Assembly: GCA_013215055.1 (NCBI GenBank)
Contig: JABSRQ010000007.1
Coordinates: 1 to 64,000, forward strand
Length of the DNA: 64,000 bases
Source: Pseudomonadales bacterium
GTDB lineage: Bacteria > Pseudomonadota > Gammaproteobacteria > Pseudomonadales > DT-91
Direction: 5' to 3'
Translations under genes and position numbers: made by a program
Notes under the pieces: generated by a model
The model's input: only the letters and a program-made list of their open reading frames with translations
Database searches by the model: none
What the model was told of the DNA's origin: nothing
Shown here: piece after piece, positions 43,274 to 52,984 of the stretch
Numbering within the stretch: position 1 is the stretch's first letter
Layout of the letters: each line of letters starts with the position of its first letter

Positions 43274-46200
43274 ATGAACATTATCTCGCTTATTTCTGAA
43301 CTGGCCCAACAAGATATCCGCCTGTGGCTGGACGATGGCAACTTAGCCTATAGTGCACCCGATGGTGCGATGACGCCCGATGTTATCGCCAAATTACGTG
43401 AACACAAACCGGCGATTATCGAATTCCTAAAACAATCGGAACAGCAACAGACCGTAAGCTTCGATAAAGCTATTAGGGGCGATCAAAACCAGGGTTATAC
43501 CGTGTCTGCAGCCCAACAACGCCTGTGGTTTTTACAGCAGTTGGAACCTGAGAACAGCGCCTACCATATTCATGCAGCCCTCTCTCTTAAAGGCCCATTG
43601 GATATCGCCAGTTTAAACCAGGCCTGTAGCACCATCATTCAACGCCATGAAATTCTTAGAACCCACTACCAACAAGAAGACGGCATCTTAAAACAGTTTA
43701 TTCAAGCACCTGAGGCGATTGTTTTACAAGCCCAGGCTTGTGATGAATCTGAATTGCAGCATAAGATTCAACAACATTTACACCAGGCTTTTGATTTAAG
43801 CGCTAACGTATTTCGCTGCCAATTATGGCAAACCGCCCATGAACATTTTGCTTTGGCTTTCACCGTACATCATATTGCCGCCGATGGTTGGTCATTAGGT
43901 TTATTTGTTAATGAACTTATGGCCCTTTACCAAAGTTTCTGTGAAGGAAAAACCGCAACATTACCCGCACTAGACTATCAATATATCGATTACGCCCACT
44001 GGCAGAATCAAGCGCCACAACAGCAGAAACAAAATGAGCAATTAACCTATTGGCAAGAAACACTGCAGGGCTGCCCAAATTTAGATTTACCGCTGGACCA
44101 TGCCCGCCAATTATTAGCCGACGGCAAGGCAGGCTTGGTTGATTTTCGCTTAAACGCAGAGCAAACCAGCGGTTTAAAACAACTGGCCCAGCAACACGGC
44201 GGCACATTATTTATGAGCCTGCTGAGTAGTTATGCAGTGTTATTACAGCGTTACTCCCAGCAAGCTGACTTTGCGATTGGCACCCCCATTGCTGGACGTT
44301 CGGTAAGTCAATTGGAACCGATGATAGGCTGTTTCTTAAATGTACTGGCGATACGTTGTGAGATCGACGAATCACAAACTTTTAGCGACTTTTTGCAGCA
44401 GCAGATTAAACAATGTAAAAACGCTTTTGATCACCAAGACCTGCCGTTTGAACGCATCGTTAATGAGTTAGTCAGCAATAGAGACTTATCCCAAAGCCCA
44501 CTGTTCCAGACTATGCTTTCGCTGCAAAACACACCATTTAATACGGTATCCAAGATACACGGTTTAGAAATTTCAGGCATCGAAAGCCCGGATATCACCG
44601 CCCAGTTTGATTTAAAACTCACCGCAGCCGAAGACGATGATGAGCTGCATTGCCGCTTTGAATTTAAGCAGGCCCTGTTTAATCACCACACGATAGAACA
44701 TATGGCAGAGCACTTTAAACGCTTGGTTGATCTGTTATTAAGCAACACTGATAACGCCATCAATAGCTTAGATTTATTCGCCAGCGATGAACTACAGCAG
44801 CGTTTACAACTGCATGAAGGTGGCGATAACGATACCCAAAAGCCGCTGCCAGAAAATCAGCTGTTACATGTTTTATTTGAACAGCAAGTAGAAAAAACAC
44901 CCAATGCGATAGCGGTGAGTGATAAAAACCAGAGCCTGAGCTATCAGCAATTAAATAACCGCGCCAATCAGCTGGCCCAGCAATGTATTAAACAAGGTCT
45001 ATCCGCCGAAAGTTTGGTCGGCGTCTGTTCAACCCGTAGCGTACATATGATGACGGCGTTATTAGCCGTATTAAAAAGTGGCTGCGCCTATGTGCCACTG
45101 GATCCGGACTTTCCGCTAGAACGCCTAAGCTTTATGGCCGAAGATACCGCCATCAACACATTGTTAGTTGATGAAAATAGCTTCAGCCTTGGCCAAACCT
45201 TGGCGGCAGATAAGCTGCAGCTGATTACCCTCAACGATGGGCTATTTAACGATGCCGCCCTGACTGAAAACCCGAATATCAACATCCGCAACGATGCGCT
45301 GTTTAATGTGATTTACACCTCAGGTTCCACCGGCACACCTAAAGGTGTGATGGTGCCCCATAGCGGCATTTGTAATCGCCTGCTTTGGATGCAAAATACC
45401 TACCCATTAACTAGCCACGATAAAATCTTACAAAAAACGCCTTACAGCTTTGACGTCTCGGTGTGGGAATTATTCTGGCCCATCATTACCGGCAGCCAAT
45501 CGTATTTTGCCGATGCCGAGGGTCATAAAGACCCCACCTATTTACGTGACATTATTCAAAGCCAAAACATCACCACCACACATTTTGTACCTTCGATGTT
45601 AGCGGCCTTTTTACATACCGCCGATATAGAAAAATGCAGCAGCTTACGCCATGTTTTTTGCTCAGGCGAGGCGCTGCAACTGGAACATCAGCGCCGTTTC
45701 TTTGAACGCTTAAATAACACCACATTACATAATTTATATGGGCCTACCGAGGCCAGTATCGATGTCTCTTTTTATGATTGCCAAGCCAATAACGACTATG
45801 CCAGCGTACCTATCGGCAAGGCTATCGATAATACCCAGTTACATGTGCTGGATGCGCAACTTCGCCCACTACCGGCAGGCATTGCTGGTGAGTTATATAT
45901 AGGCGGCACAGGCTTAGCCAAAGGCTATTTAAATCAACAGGAACTCACCGCCACCACGTTTATCAACAACCCGTTTGTAGACACCGGCCATAGCAGTGAA
46001 AAACTGTATAAAACCGGCGATCTGGTTCGATTGTCCGATGATGGCAATATTTTATATCTGGGGCGTATCGATCATCAGGTTAAGATTCGTGGTAATCGCA
46101 TAGAACTGGGTGAAATTGAAAATACGTTAATCCATCACCCCGATGTCCGTGAAGCGATTGTTACCGCCACCACTTCAACCGATGGCAGCAAACAACTTAT

Positions 46201-46696
46201 TGCCTACGTGCTGAGTGATACCGAACTATCAACTAGCGATTTACAGCAGACCATCAACAGTAAACTACCGGCCTATATGCAGCCTGCAGCGTTTATACAA
46301 CTGGATGCCTGGCCACTCACGCCCAGTGGTAAAATCAACAGGAATAAACTGCCGCAGCCCGATTGGCAACAACTCAATGCACAAGCTTATATAGCCCCTG
46401 AAACCGAAACTCAAAAACAATTGGCACAGATATGGGCCGAGGTTTTACAGCTGGAAAGGGTCGGTATAGAAGATAACTTCTTCCATATTGGTGGCCATTC
46501 GCTGACCGCAACCCAGGCCTTGGCTAAGGCGCAGGAGCTGTTCTTGGTAGAAGTGCCTCTACGTGAGATCTTTGAAAACCCCACCATTTCTCATATTGCC
46601 AGCTTGTTAGATGAAGCGATTCTTCAACAATCCGTCTTCAGTGATAATGCGACAGATACCGAGGATGACGAAGACATGGAAACATTTGTGCTCTAA
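43274..46696 (+). CDS. Single-module nonribosomal peptide synthetase (docking-C-A-T, serine code)
   Basis: A 1,140-residue NRPS with one module. Residues 1-55 resemble a TubC-type N-terminal docking domain (LISELAQQDIRLWLDDGNLA). A condensation domain follows with HHIAADGWS (about 198). The adenylation domain has YTSGSTGTPKGVM (about 680), LYGPTEAS and YKTGDLV, and the thiolation site is FHIGGHSLTA (serine about 1074). The specificity residues I read by alignment to GrsA are D-V-W-H-F-S-L-I-D-K, close to the known serine code DVWHLSLIDK. There is no thioesterase or epimerase domain. No partner NRPS, PKS or PPTase gene is in the window. The binding-protein gene lies 49 bp downstream. Confidence 0.93.
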   Translation: MNIISLISELAQQDIRLWLDDGNLAYSAPDGAMTPDVIAKLREHKPAIIEFLKQSEQQQTVSFDKAIRGDQNQGYTVSAAQQRLWFLQQLEPENSAYHIHAALSLKGPLDIASLNQACSTIIQRHEILRTHYQQEDGILKQFIQAPEAIVLQAQACDESELQHKIQQHLHQAFDLSANVFRCQLWQTAHEHFALAFTVHHIAADGWSLGLFVNELMALYQSFCEGKTATLPALDYQYIDYAHWQNQAPQQQKQNEQLTYWQETLQGCPNLDLPLDHARQLLADGKAGLVDFRLNAEQTSGLKQLAQQHGGTLFMSLLSSYAVLLQRYSQQADFAIGTPIAGRSVSQLEPMIGCFLNVLAIRCEIDESQTFSDFLQQQIKQCKNAFDHQDLPFERIVNELVSNRDLSQSPLFQTMLSLQNTPFNTVSKIHGLEISGIESPDITAQFDLKLTAAEDDDELHCRFEFKQALFNHHTIEHMAEHFKRLVDLLLSNTDNAINSLDLFASDELQQRLQLHEGGDNDTQKPLPENQLLHVLFEQQVEKTPNAIAVSDKNQSLSYQQLNNRANQLAQQCIKQGLSAESLVGVCSTRSVHMMTALLAVLKSGCAYVPLDPDFPLERLSFMAEDTAINTLLVDENSFSLGQTLAADKLQLITLNDGLFNDAALTENPNINIRNDALFNVIYTSGSTGTPKGVMVPHSGICNRLLWMQNTYPLTSHDKILQKTPYSFDVSVWELFWPIITGSQSYFADAEGHKDPTYLRDIIQSQNITTTHFVPSMLAAFLHTADIEKCSSLRHVFCSGEALQLEHQRRFFERLNNTTLHNLYGPTEASIDVSFYDCQANNDYASVPIGKAIDNTQLHVLDAQLRPLPAGIAGELYIGGTGLAKGYLNQQELTATTFINNPFVDTGHSSEKLYKTGDLVRLSDDGNILYLGRIDHQVKIRGNRIELGEIENTLIHHPDVREAIVTATTSTDGSKQLIAYVLSDTELSTSDLQQTINSKLPAYMQPAAFIQLDAWPLTPSGKINRNKLPQPDWQQLNAQAYIAPETETQKQLAQIWAEVLQLERVGIEDNFFHIGGHSLTATQALAKAQELFLVEVPLREIFENPTISHIASLLDEAILQQSVFSDNATDTEDDEDMETFVL

Positions 46697-46745
46697 GCCA
46701 CATCATAACGGTTATACTATGAGCCATACACAAAAGGATATTGTT

Positions 46746-47573
46746 ATGGCGTATCACACACGGTTTACTCAGCTCTTTTTTATCCTCACATTATTGCTCT
46801 CGTTCAGCAGTTATGGCGGTGGTGATAACGCCATTCAGCGCATCATAAAAACCGGCCAACTGACTATTGGCGTCTCCGGCGACCAAGCCCCGTTTGTGAT
46901 GCATGATGTACAAGGCCAGTTAATGGGTTATGACATCGACTTGGCTAATGCCATCGCACACGTGATGGGTGTTGAAGCTTCATTTAAAACCCTGCCCTTC
47001 GATAAACTATTACCTGCGCTGAATGATGGCGATGTAGATATCGTGATATCAGCCATGAATATTACATTAGAAAGAGCCGAAAATTTCCTCTTTGCCGGCC
47101 CCTACGCGATGACCGGAAAATCCATTCTGAGTAAATCAGAAACCCTGGTGCAATATAGCCAAACCGGAAACTTCGACAAAAAAAGCATTAGCGTGGTGGC
47201 GTTAAAAGATTCCACCAGCGAAGCCTTTGTTAAAGAATTTATGCCCACCGCCAAATACACTGCCGTAGAAGCTTATGATGATGGCCTAAGGATGATTAAA
47301 GCATCACAGGCAGATGTGATGGTGGCCGATATGCAGTTTTGTATTTTATCCGTATTGCTGAATCCACAAGATAAACTGATGACATTAAATTCGCCGCTGT
47401 CGGTAGAACCCGTAGGCATTGCGGTTTATCGTAAAAATCCGGGATTACATGTATTGATGCAAAACTATCTCGATAGCTACCGCAGCACGGGCCTGTTGCA
47501 ACAATTACGGCAAAAATGGTTTAAAGACGGCAGCTGGACGGCGCAATTAGCCAATAAAACCATCGCGATGTAA
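46746..47573 (+). CDS. Amino-acid-type periplasmic solute-binding protein (orphan)
   Basis: A 275-residue protein of the family 3 solute-binding fold. The signal peptide (FFILTLLLSFSSYG) is followed by GQLTIGVSGDQAPFVM, GQLMGYDIDLANAIAHVMG, PFDKLLPALNDGDVDIVISA and EDFLF-like ENFLFAGPYAMTG. AAGGAT seven bases upstream supports the ATG at 46746 over earlier in-frame ATGs. No permease or ATPase gene is adjacent, so it may serve a distant transporter or act as a sensor. The short gap after the NRPS gene suggests co-transcription. Confidence 0.88.
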   Translation: MAYHTRFTQLFFILTLLLSFSSYGGGDNAIQRIIKTGQLTIGVSGDQAPFVMHDVQGQLMGYDIDLANAIAHVMGVEASFKTLPFDKLLPALNDGDVDIVISAMNITLERAENFLFAGPYAMTGKSILSKSETLVQYSQTGNFDKKSISVVALKDSTSEAFVKEFMPTAKYTAVEAYDDGLRMIKASQADVMVADMQFCILSVLLNPQDKLMTLNSPLSVEPVGIAVYRKNPGLHVLMQNYLDSYRSTGLLQQLRQKWFKDGSWTAQLANKTIAM

Positions 47574-47651
47574 ACCACCTATTCTATCTGGCGGGTTAAG
47601 AGGGTAAAATACCTTTTTTTCCCACATTCCAAGCACACAGAAGGCACAGCA

Positions 47652-48371
47652 ATGGGCAGAGCTTATCAGAACCGCAAAGAATCCATGGCTAAAACCTCGG
47701 ATGCCAAGGCCAAGGTTTACAGCAAATACGGCCGTGAAATCTATGTTTGTGCCAAATCAGGCGGCACAGATCCAGAAGGTAACTTAGCCCTGCGCAGCAT
47801 GATTGATAGAGCCAAAAAAGATCAGGTGCCTACTCACGTCATTCAAAAAGCGCTGGAGAAAGCCAAAGGCGGCGGCGGTGAAGATTTCTCACCGGCACGT
47901 TATGAAGGTTTTGGCCCCGGCAACTGTATGGTGATTGTGGATTGTTTAACCGACAACCCGAACCGCACCTTCGGTGATGTACGTATTTGTTTCACCAAAA
48001 CCAAATCCAAGCTTGGTACCCAGGGCACCGTAGGCCATATGTTTGATCATCTGGCGATTCTGGTATTTAAAGCGGATGATGAAGAAGCGATTTTAGAAGC
48101 ACTGATGGAAGCCGATGTGGATGTCAGCGATATCGAATCTGAAGATGGCAAGGTCACCGTATTTGCGCCACATACCGATGCTCATAAAGCCAAGCAGGCT
48201 ATTTTAGCCACCCTGGGCGAGATAGAATTTGAAGTTGATGAAATTCAATTTGTGCCACAAACCTCTACCGAGATTGGTCCAGACGATATAGAAATGTTCC
48301 ATAAATTTATGGATATGCTCAACGATCTGGATGACGTACAAAACGTTTATCATAACGCCGAGTTGCCTTAA
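47652..48371 (+). CDS. YebC/PmpR family regulator
   Basis: A 239-residue YebC/TACO1-family protein, involved in transcription control or in translation of difficult codons. It has the [24 protein letters not shown] start, then [20 protein letters not shown] and [21 protein letters not shown]. The later domain has VGHMFDH and ends [13 protein letters not shown]. The start [14 protein letters not shown] and sequence are closer to the YeeN-type branch than to E. coli YebC. It appears monocistronic and is followed by a hairpin. Confidence 0.92.
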   Translation: MGRAYQNRKESMAKTSDAKAKVYSKYGREIYVCAKSGGTDPEGNLALRSMIDRAKKDQVPTHVIQKALEKAKGGGGEDFSPARYEGFGPGNCMVIVDCLTDNPNRTFGDVRICFTKTKSKLGTQGTVGHMFDHLAILVFKADDEEAILEALMEADVDVSDIESEDGKVTVFAPHTDAHKAKQAILATLGEIEFEVDEIQFVPQTSTEIGPDDIEMFHKFMDMLNDLDDVQNVYHNAELP

Positions 48372-48379
48372 GCCCCGAT

Positions 48380-48409
48380 TATAGCGTTCTCAAATTTTAG
48401 AACGCTATA
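48380..48409 (+). terminator. Hairpin after the YebC-family gene
   Basis: TATAGCGTTCT and AGAACGCTATA form an 11-bp perfect stem with an 8-nt loop containing TTTT, nine bases after the stop. No T run follows, so this is a likely but atypical terminator. Confidence 0.6.
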
Positions 48410-48540
48410 GTTTCGAAAGACACTTCAAATGCATATCGCCCCAGTACCCCGCGCTACAATACGCTGAACTATGTGTAATTAACGCTGTAGTGCTCTTGAA
48501 TAAAGGCCTTGGCTGAGCCAAGGCTCTAATTTAATGTCTT

Positions 48541-49018
48541 TCACGGTTTTTCCAAATAAAGAAAGGCCTCTCCTAATAAGACCGACGCACGGGTAATGGT
48601 TATCTCATTGATTAATTCGAGATTAATAAAACCTTGAATCGTTGTGCCGCCATCCACATAGGCAAGTTGATGGCCTTCATTCTCTAAGCGCTGAATCAAA
48701 GCCTTGATATCCCGTATACATCTCAACCCTATGCTTTAAGCCCGCAGGTGGTTCTTTTACCGTATTGCTTAAAACAATGATGCGTGTATCACCACAAGGC
48801 CATTATTAAGGTGTTAGATTCATACTATCGATCATGTTCATACATTTTCGCCCCATTATTAAACAATCGATAGAAGCCATAAAACTCACCATGCCCATAT
48901 CGGCTTCATCCCCCATATCCGCATCGTGTTTTCCAGCCGCATGTAACCAATCAACACTGCCGTCATTTTTAGCGATAAATCCATCGGCGCTGGTGGCAAT
49001 AAACACTGAACATTTCAT
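48541..49018 (-). pseudogene. Broken dihydrofolate reductase-family (RibD C-terminal-like) gene
   Basis: Pieces of one protein lie in different frames. The N-terminus is MKCSVFIATSADGFIAKNDG, then VDWL and SIDCLIMGRKCMNMIDSM, before stop codons. The middle, RIIVLSNTVKEPPAG and LKHRVEMYTG, is in another frame. The C-terminus, DIKALIQRLENEGHQLAYVDGG and then TITRASVLLGE, is in a third. In order these match the small stand-alone DHFR-family reductases found in many bacteria. At least two frameshifts and a stop make it inactive. Confidence 0.85.
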
Positions 49019-49237
49019 AATATTTTCGTAGTGGAAGTGATCGTGAACTGCAGCCAATAATATCGAGTAAAGCTTCGCTTACGATGTCTAATCTCAAAAA
49101 AAGTATCGCTAAAGATGGGGAGTTGGCACTGTTATCTGCAGGTATTTATCTATAGAATTCAGCGTTTAAAAATCACTCGATTAATCTCTCCCCGGACTAA
49201 CAAGGATTCTGTGCCGATCTAAGCCCTATAACATCAA

Positions 49238-51124
49238 ATGGATGCTGTTGTGAAAAAAACTTCCTCTCTCTATGTACTCATTCTATTAAGCACACTGCTG
49301 CTCAGTGCCTGTAACCCCTGGCTACTATTTTGGAAGGAAGCGGCGGATGATGATACCAGTATTAACACTTATACCCCCGTCATTGCCACGCCGGTAAGGC
49401 TAAGAATTGAAGCCGAGCATAGTTCATTACCCCGCACCACCGAAACGCCTTTATATGCCTATGTCGATTACGATAATGGCTATTCACAAAATGTTACTTA
49501 CGATGCGACCTGGAATAGCAGTAACCCGCTGATTGCCTCTGTGGTGATGGAAAATAACCAGCTCATTATCAAGGCCGTATCTGCAGGCGAAGCTACGATT
49601 ACCGCCAGTTATCAAAAAGAAGGTTTCCCTACTACCACAGGCCATCTGTTATTTACCATTAACAGTGCAGAACTTACCGCTATAACAATAAACCCAACAA
49701 ATACTCGAATTATTGCCGGTTACACTCAGAAATATACTGCACAGGGCACATTTAATAATGGCAGAACTTACCCGATTACTCGTCTGGTTAATTGGCTAAG
49801 CAGTAACGAGACGGCAGCAACAATCGATAAAGGTTTAGCAACAGGGTTAATAGAAGGTGCTAGTGAGGTCTCCGCTACCTGGCCTGAATCAACCATTAGC
49901 AGTAACACCGCAAACTTGGATGTTCAACAAGCCGATCTTTTAAGCATTGAATTAAATCCTCAAACGGCCAGTTTAATAGATGGCAATACATTAACGCTCA
50001 GCGCCAAAGCAACATTCAGCAATGGTGTTATTATCGAAGATGCAAGCGCATTTACCTGGTCGTCATCCAACTCGGCAGTGACTGTTGATGAAAATGGGAA
50101 GCTAACAACAAATTATAGCGGCAGCGCAAATATCATCGCAAAAATAGATAATAGCCCTAGTAGTGCGGCCTCTATTATTAACGTCACGGATGCCGTTATC
50201 ACCGAATTAACCGTAACCTCAACCGCGGCCAGTGTTGCCGAAGGGTTAACACTGCCCTTTGAAGCACAAGCTATGCTCAGCAATGGCGAGACTGAAAATG
50301 TAACAAAACATGAAAAATTACTTTGGCTTACCAGCGACATTGATATTGCGACCATTGACGGCGACGGTATCGCCCGTACTCATCAACAAGGCAGCACAGA
50401 TATCACCGCTGTGTTAGGTATCATGCAAAGCAGTGCAAATTTAATGGTGACCGAGGCCGAAGTAACATCGCTAAGCATCACTCCTAATAATCGCCAGATG
50501 ATTCATTCCATAAGCTCAAACACAACGTTTACCGCCATGCTCAACTACACCAACGGCGATGAAATAGATGTTAGCCGCAATAATGGCACCGAGTGGAGTA
50601 GCGATAATGACGCCGTTATGACTATCGATCAACAAGGTATCGCTACCTCAGAAGGACCTGTAACAGCTCAGGTTAAAGCAGAAAACGGCAACAGTTCCTC
50701 GGCCAGTTACTTTACTGCCGATAGCTGCTACTCCATTGTGTTTGAGGGCTTGGAATACACATGCCCTATGCGTACCGATGTTGCACGAATGGCCGACATC
50801 GCATATACCGAACCACAAGCCGATAATACTAACCGAGAATATTATGCGGCGTTTAACTGGTCTGCAGCCGAGAACACTTGCAAAGCCCTGCAATATAATA
50901 ATAAAAATGATTGGCGACTCGCTAGTGCCGACGAATTAAATGCACTTTTTGCAGCCTATGAATCTAGCGGCGGGGTTTATGGTGATGCAAACTGGTCTGT
51001 TTCTATCGCCACCTGGTCTTCTGATGTTTTTGATGATCAAAGGCATGTCTCGGTTGATCTATGGAAGGGTAATAATTTTAATTCTTCAGATTCAAGCTCT
51101 CATTACACCACCTGTGTACAGTGA
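49238..51124 (+). CDS. Ig-like (BIG2-type) lipoprotein with a C-terminal DUF1566-like domain
   Basis: A 628-residue lipoprotein; the signal peptide ends in LLSAC (about residue 25). Four or five bacterial Ig-like group 2 domains follow. They show the repeated pattern of a start like LSIELNPQTASLIDG, then TLSAKATFSNG, WSSSNSAVTVDENG and a GSANIIAK-type strand. The C-terminal ~120 residues (FNWSAAENTCKALQYNNKND, WRLASADELNALF, ATWSSD) resemble the DUF1566/Lcl domain. It is probably exposed on the outer membrane. GTG at 49250 is an alternative start. An adhesion or surface role is inference. Confidence 0.85.
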   Translation: MDAVVKKTSSLYVLILLSTLLLSACNPWLLFWKEAADDDTSINTYTPVIATPVRLRIEAEHSSLPRTTETPLYAYVDYDNGYSQNVTYDATWNSSNPLIASVVMENNQLIIKAVSAGEATITASYQKEGFPTTTGHLLFTINSAELTAITINPTNTRIIAGYTQKYTAQGTFNNGRTYPITRLVNWLSSNETAATIDKGLATGLIEGASEVSATWPESTISSNTANLDVQQADLLSIELNPQTASLIDGNTLTLSAKATFSNGVIIEDASAFTWSSSNSAVTVDENGKLTTNYSGSANIIAKIDNSPSSAASIINVTDAVITELTVTSTAASVAEGLTLPFEAQAMLSNGETENVTKHEKLLWLTSDIDIATIDGDGIARTHQQGSTDITAVLGIMQSSANLMVTEAEVTSLSITPNNRQMIHSISSNTTFTAMLNYTNGDEIDVSRNNGTEWSSDNDAVMTIDQQGIATSEGPVTAQVKAENGNSSSASYFTADSCYSIVFEGLEYTCPMRTDVARMADIAYTEPQADNTNREYYAAFNWSAAENTCKALQYNNKNDWRLASADELNALFAAYESSGGVYGDANWSVSIATWSSDVFDDQRHVSVDLWKGNNFNSSDSSSHYTTCVQ

Positions 51125-51179
51125 GAGTGAATAATAACAGCAGCCTTAACAATACCTATTTACAGAACGGAACCTGATC

Positions 51180-51503
51180 ATGATTAAAAAACTTAGCCTG
51201 CTGGCTTGCCTTGTCTCCTTATTGGCCGCTTGTTCAACGGTCACGATTCAGCCCAAGGCGGCAGAAAAGCAAACACAGGCGGCGGATTTTTCCGAAACCC
51301 GTCACTTCTTTTTTTGGGGCCTGATGGGCGAAACTCATGTGGATGTTAAAGACATCTGCGCCGATAAAGCCATTACCCAAATGCAATCACAGGCCACGTT
51401 TGTCAACGGCCTGCTAACCGTGGTGACGCTGGGAATTTATGCCCCGCACTCGGTTAAGGTATGGTGTGAAACACCCACAAGCACAGTGGAGAGTGAAGTA
51501 TGA
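51180..51503 (+). CDS. Bor-like lipoprotein
   Basis: A 107-residue lipoprotein; the signal peptide ends LLAAC. The mature part matches the Bor family pattern: FFFWGLMGETHVDVKDICAD, then TFVNGLLTVVTLGIYAPHSV and VWCE with the conserved cysteines. Bor of phage lambda is a surface lipoprotein linked to serum resistance; chromosomal relatives have no set function. It overlaps the next gene by 4 bp (ATGA). Confidence 0.8.
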   Translation: MIKKLSLLACLVSLLAACSTVTIQPKAAEKQTQAADFSETRHFFFWGLMGETHVDVKDICADKAITQMQSQATFVNGLLTVVTLGIYAPHSVKVWCETPTSTVESEV

Positions 51504-51814
51504 AAAAGACTATCGCATTATTAGCCTTGGCACTGTCGGGCTGCACCAGCATTCACTTTGATAATGGCGCTGACCTAACACAAGACACAACCCCTATCGA
51601 ACAATGGCATCATGGCTGGGCTTTGGATTTATATGAAGGCTCTGAACCGGTGAATATCCAGCAAGAATGTCACGGCCAAGAGTGGACCACAGTTAAGACC
51701 GAGCTGACATTCTTGAACGGTTTTTCCTCTACTGTCGCCAACTTACTGGCTCCCATCTGGTATCCGAAGACCGTGACGATCTCCTGCCAGAAACTTGATG
51801 CGTCCTCACCCTAG
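51500..51814 (+). CDS. Second Bor-like lipoprotein
   Basis: A 104-residue lipoprotein with lipobox LSGC. Its mature part resembles the upstream gene product: HHGWALDLYEGSEPVNIQQEC, TFLNGFSSTVANLLAPIWYP, and a final cysteine in VTISCQ. It is more divergent than the first. Coupling by ATGA overlap suggests they are made together and may form a pair. Confidence 0.75.
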   Translation: MKKTIALLALALSGCTSIHFDNGADLTQDTTPIEQWHHGWALDLYEGSEPVNIQQECHGQEWTTVKTELTFLNGFSSTVANLLAPIWYPKTVTISCQKLDASSP

Positions 51815-51845
51815 AGTTAATCCGTTTTTGATCATGCATGGCGTA

Positions 51846-52820
51846 TTAAAAGGTATAACCAAAACCCAATAAGCCGCCATTTTGAGTAATTTTTAAACCA
51901 TCACTTTCAAAATTATGCCAGCGATAACCCGCCTCAACAAAGATGCCACTATTAAACGCATATTGAGCTTTTAAATCGGTTTGTTTGCTCTGGCCGCCAA
52001 TAAAACCTGCCATATGCATGGCCGATAATGTAACCCCTGCAAACGGATTATATTCAGCCTGCACACCTATGGTTGCCTCTACCCAACGCGAATTTAATGT
52101 AAACGGAATGGTGATATCAAAATCGATATTATCCACATTGATACTGCCATCCACGATACCATCCTTGATTAAGTCTCCATCATCATAATCAGGATTGATA
52201 CCGGAGCAGCTCCCAAAAGGTCCACAGCGTTCTAACTCACCTTCGAGATTGATGCTGCCCGACAGGCTCAAATTAGAGATGCTCACATCAACCGTTTGAT
52301 CGTATTCTCTGATACCACCCACCACATATAATTTTAAATCGCCTGCCTGCATAAAATTATAGCCGGTACGATATTCTGTAATGCGTTGGCGCATATCCAC
52401 ATAAAGGTCTCCTTGCCCAGAAAGTTGGTAAGCAGCTTGCAGATTGCCTTTTATGCCTGTACCTCCGCTGGGAAGGGATAAATCAATATCCCGCATATCT
52501 GTGCTGCCATTCTTACCGCTGCCATCCAACGCTAAACCGTCCCCCACAGGTTCATATTTACCTTCCCAAACCTCGATTTGATGAAACCATTTTTCACCCT
52601 GCCATTTAAAACCAAAGGTAAAATAGCGGGTATGCGCATCAAAAAGATCTTTTACACCGGCATCAATACTGTCATCCATACCGGGCACATCGACACTTAA
52701 GTTGGTTGCATGAATCGGCGCATAAAAACTAAATGTGCCGGCATCATTTTTATTTTTTGAATCAGCCAAAACAGGCAGGCTAAGCATCATGCAGGAGATG
52801 AGCATATTGTATTTATTCAT
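51846..52820 (-). CDS. Outer-membrane beta-barrel protein
   Basis: A 324-residue protein with a short signal peptide (MMLSLPVLA) and alternating polar/hydrophobic strands throughout, ending in GFGYTF. A terminal aromatic residue is typical of proteins folded by the Bam complex. Strands such as HTRYFTFGFKWQGEKWFHQI, RQRITEYRTGYNFM and GIFVEAGYRWHNFES are evident. The long insert with a CGPFGSCSG disulfide-like pair is probably an extracellular loop. The function is unknown. Its leader carries a strong hairpin with a T run. It resembles the barrel encoded at 55326-56051 at the C-terminus (YRWHNFE versus YKWHDYE). Confidence 0.8.
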   Translation of the reverse strand: MNKYNMLISCMMLSLPVLADSKNKNDAGTFSFYAPIHATNLSVDVPGMDDSIDAGVKDLFDAHTRYFTFGFKWQGEKWFHQIEVWEGKYEPVGDGLALDGSGKNGSTDMRDIDLSLPSGGTGIKGNLQAAYQLSGQGDLYVDMRQRITEYRTGYNFMQAGDLKLYVVGGIREYDQTVDVSISNLSLSGSINLEGELERCGPFGSCSGINPDYDDGDLIKDGIVDGSINVDNIDFDITIPFTLNSRWVEATIGVQAEYNPFAGVTLSAMHMAGFIGGQSKQTDLKAQYAFNSGIFVEAGYRWHNFESDGLKITQNGGLLGFGYTF

Positions 52821-52907
52821 CGTGTTTTCTCTTTGTGGGTTGTCTTTTCAAAAACAATCTGTAAGTAGAATTTTGCCCCCACAAAGAAGCGGGAATAACA
52901 GCAGGCA

Positions 52908-52945
52908 GAAAAAAAAAAAAAACAGCATTTGCCTAGCAAATGCTG
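52908..52945 (-). terminator. Strong intrinsic terminator in the leader of the barrel gene
   Basis: CAGCATTTGC, CTA, GCAAATGCTG is a perfect 10-bp stem. On the minus strand it is followed by about 14 T residues. It lies about 90 bp before the ATG of the barrel gene that reads the same way, so a transcript from further upstream must pass it. It is either an attenuator or the end of something upstream on the minus strand. Confidence 0.85.
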
Positions 52946-52984
52946 AGCATCTGAAAAATCCCTCTGAGGCCATGCCCTCATTTT
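52944..52984. repeat. ~41-bp repeated element, copy 1
   Basis: GAGCATCTGAAAAA, then TCTGAGGCCATGCCCTCATTTT. A second, diverged copy lies at 55202-55243 in the same orientation. The core GAGGCCATGCCCTC is nearly palindromic. The rest of the gap 52821-53285 holds the adjacent terminator and a candidate promoter (53236-53241); I see no gene in it. Confidence 0.75.

Noticed and set aside
46611-46745. Longer N-terminus for the binding protein, overlapping the NRPS gene
   Set aside because: The ATG at 46746 has AAGGAT at good spacing and is followed at once by a signal peptide.
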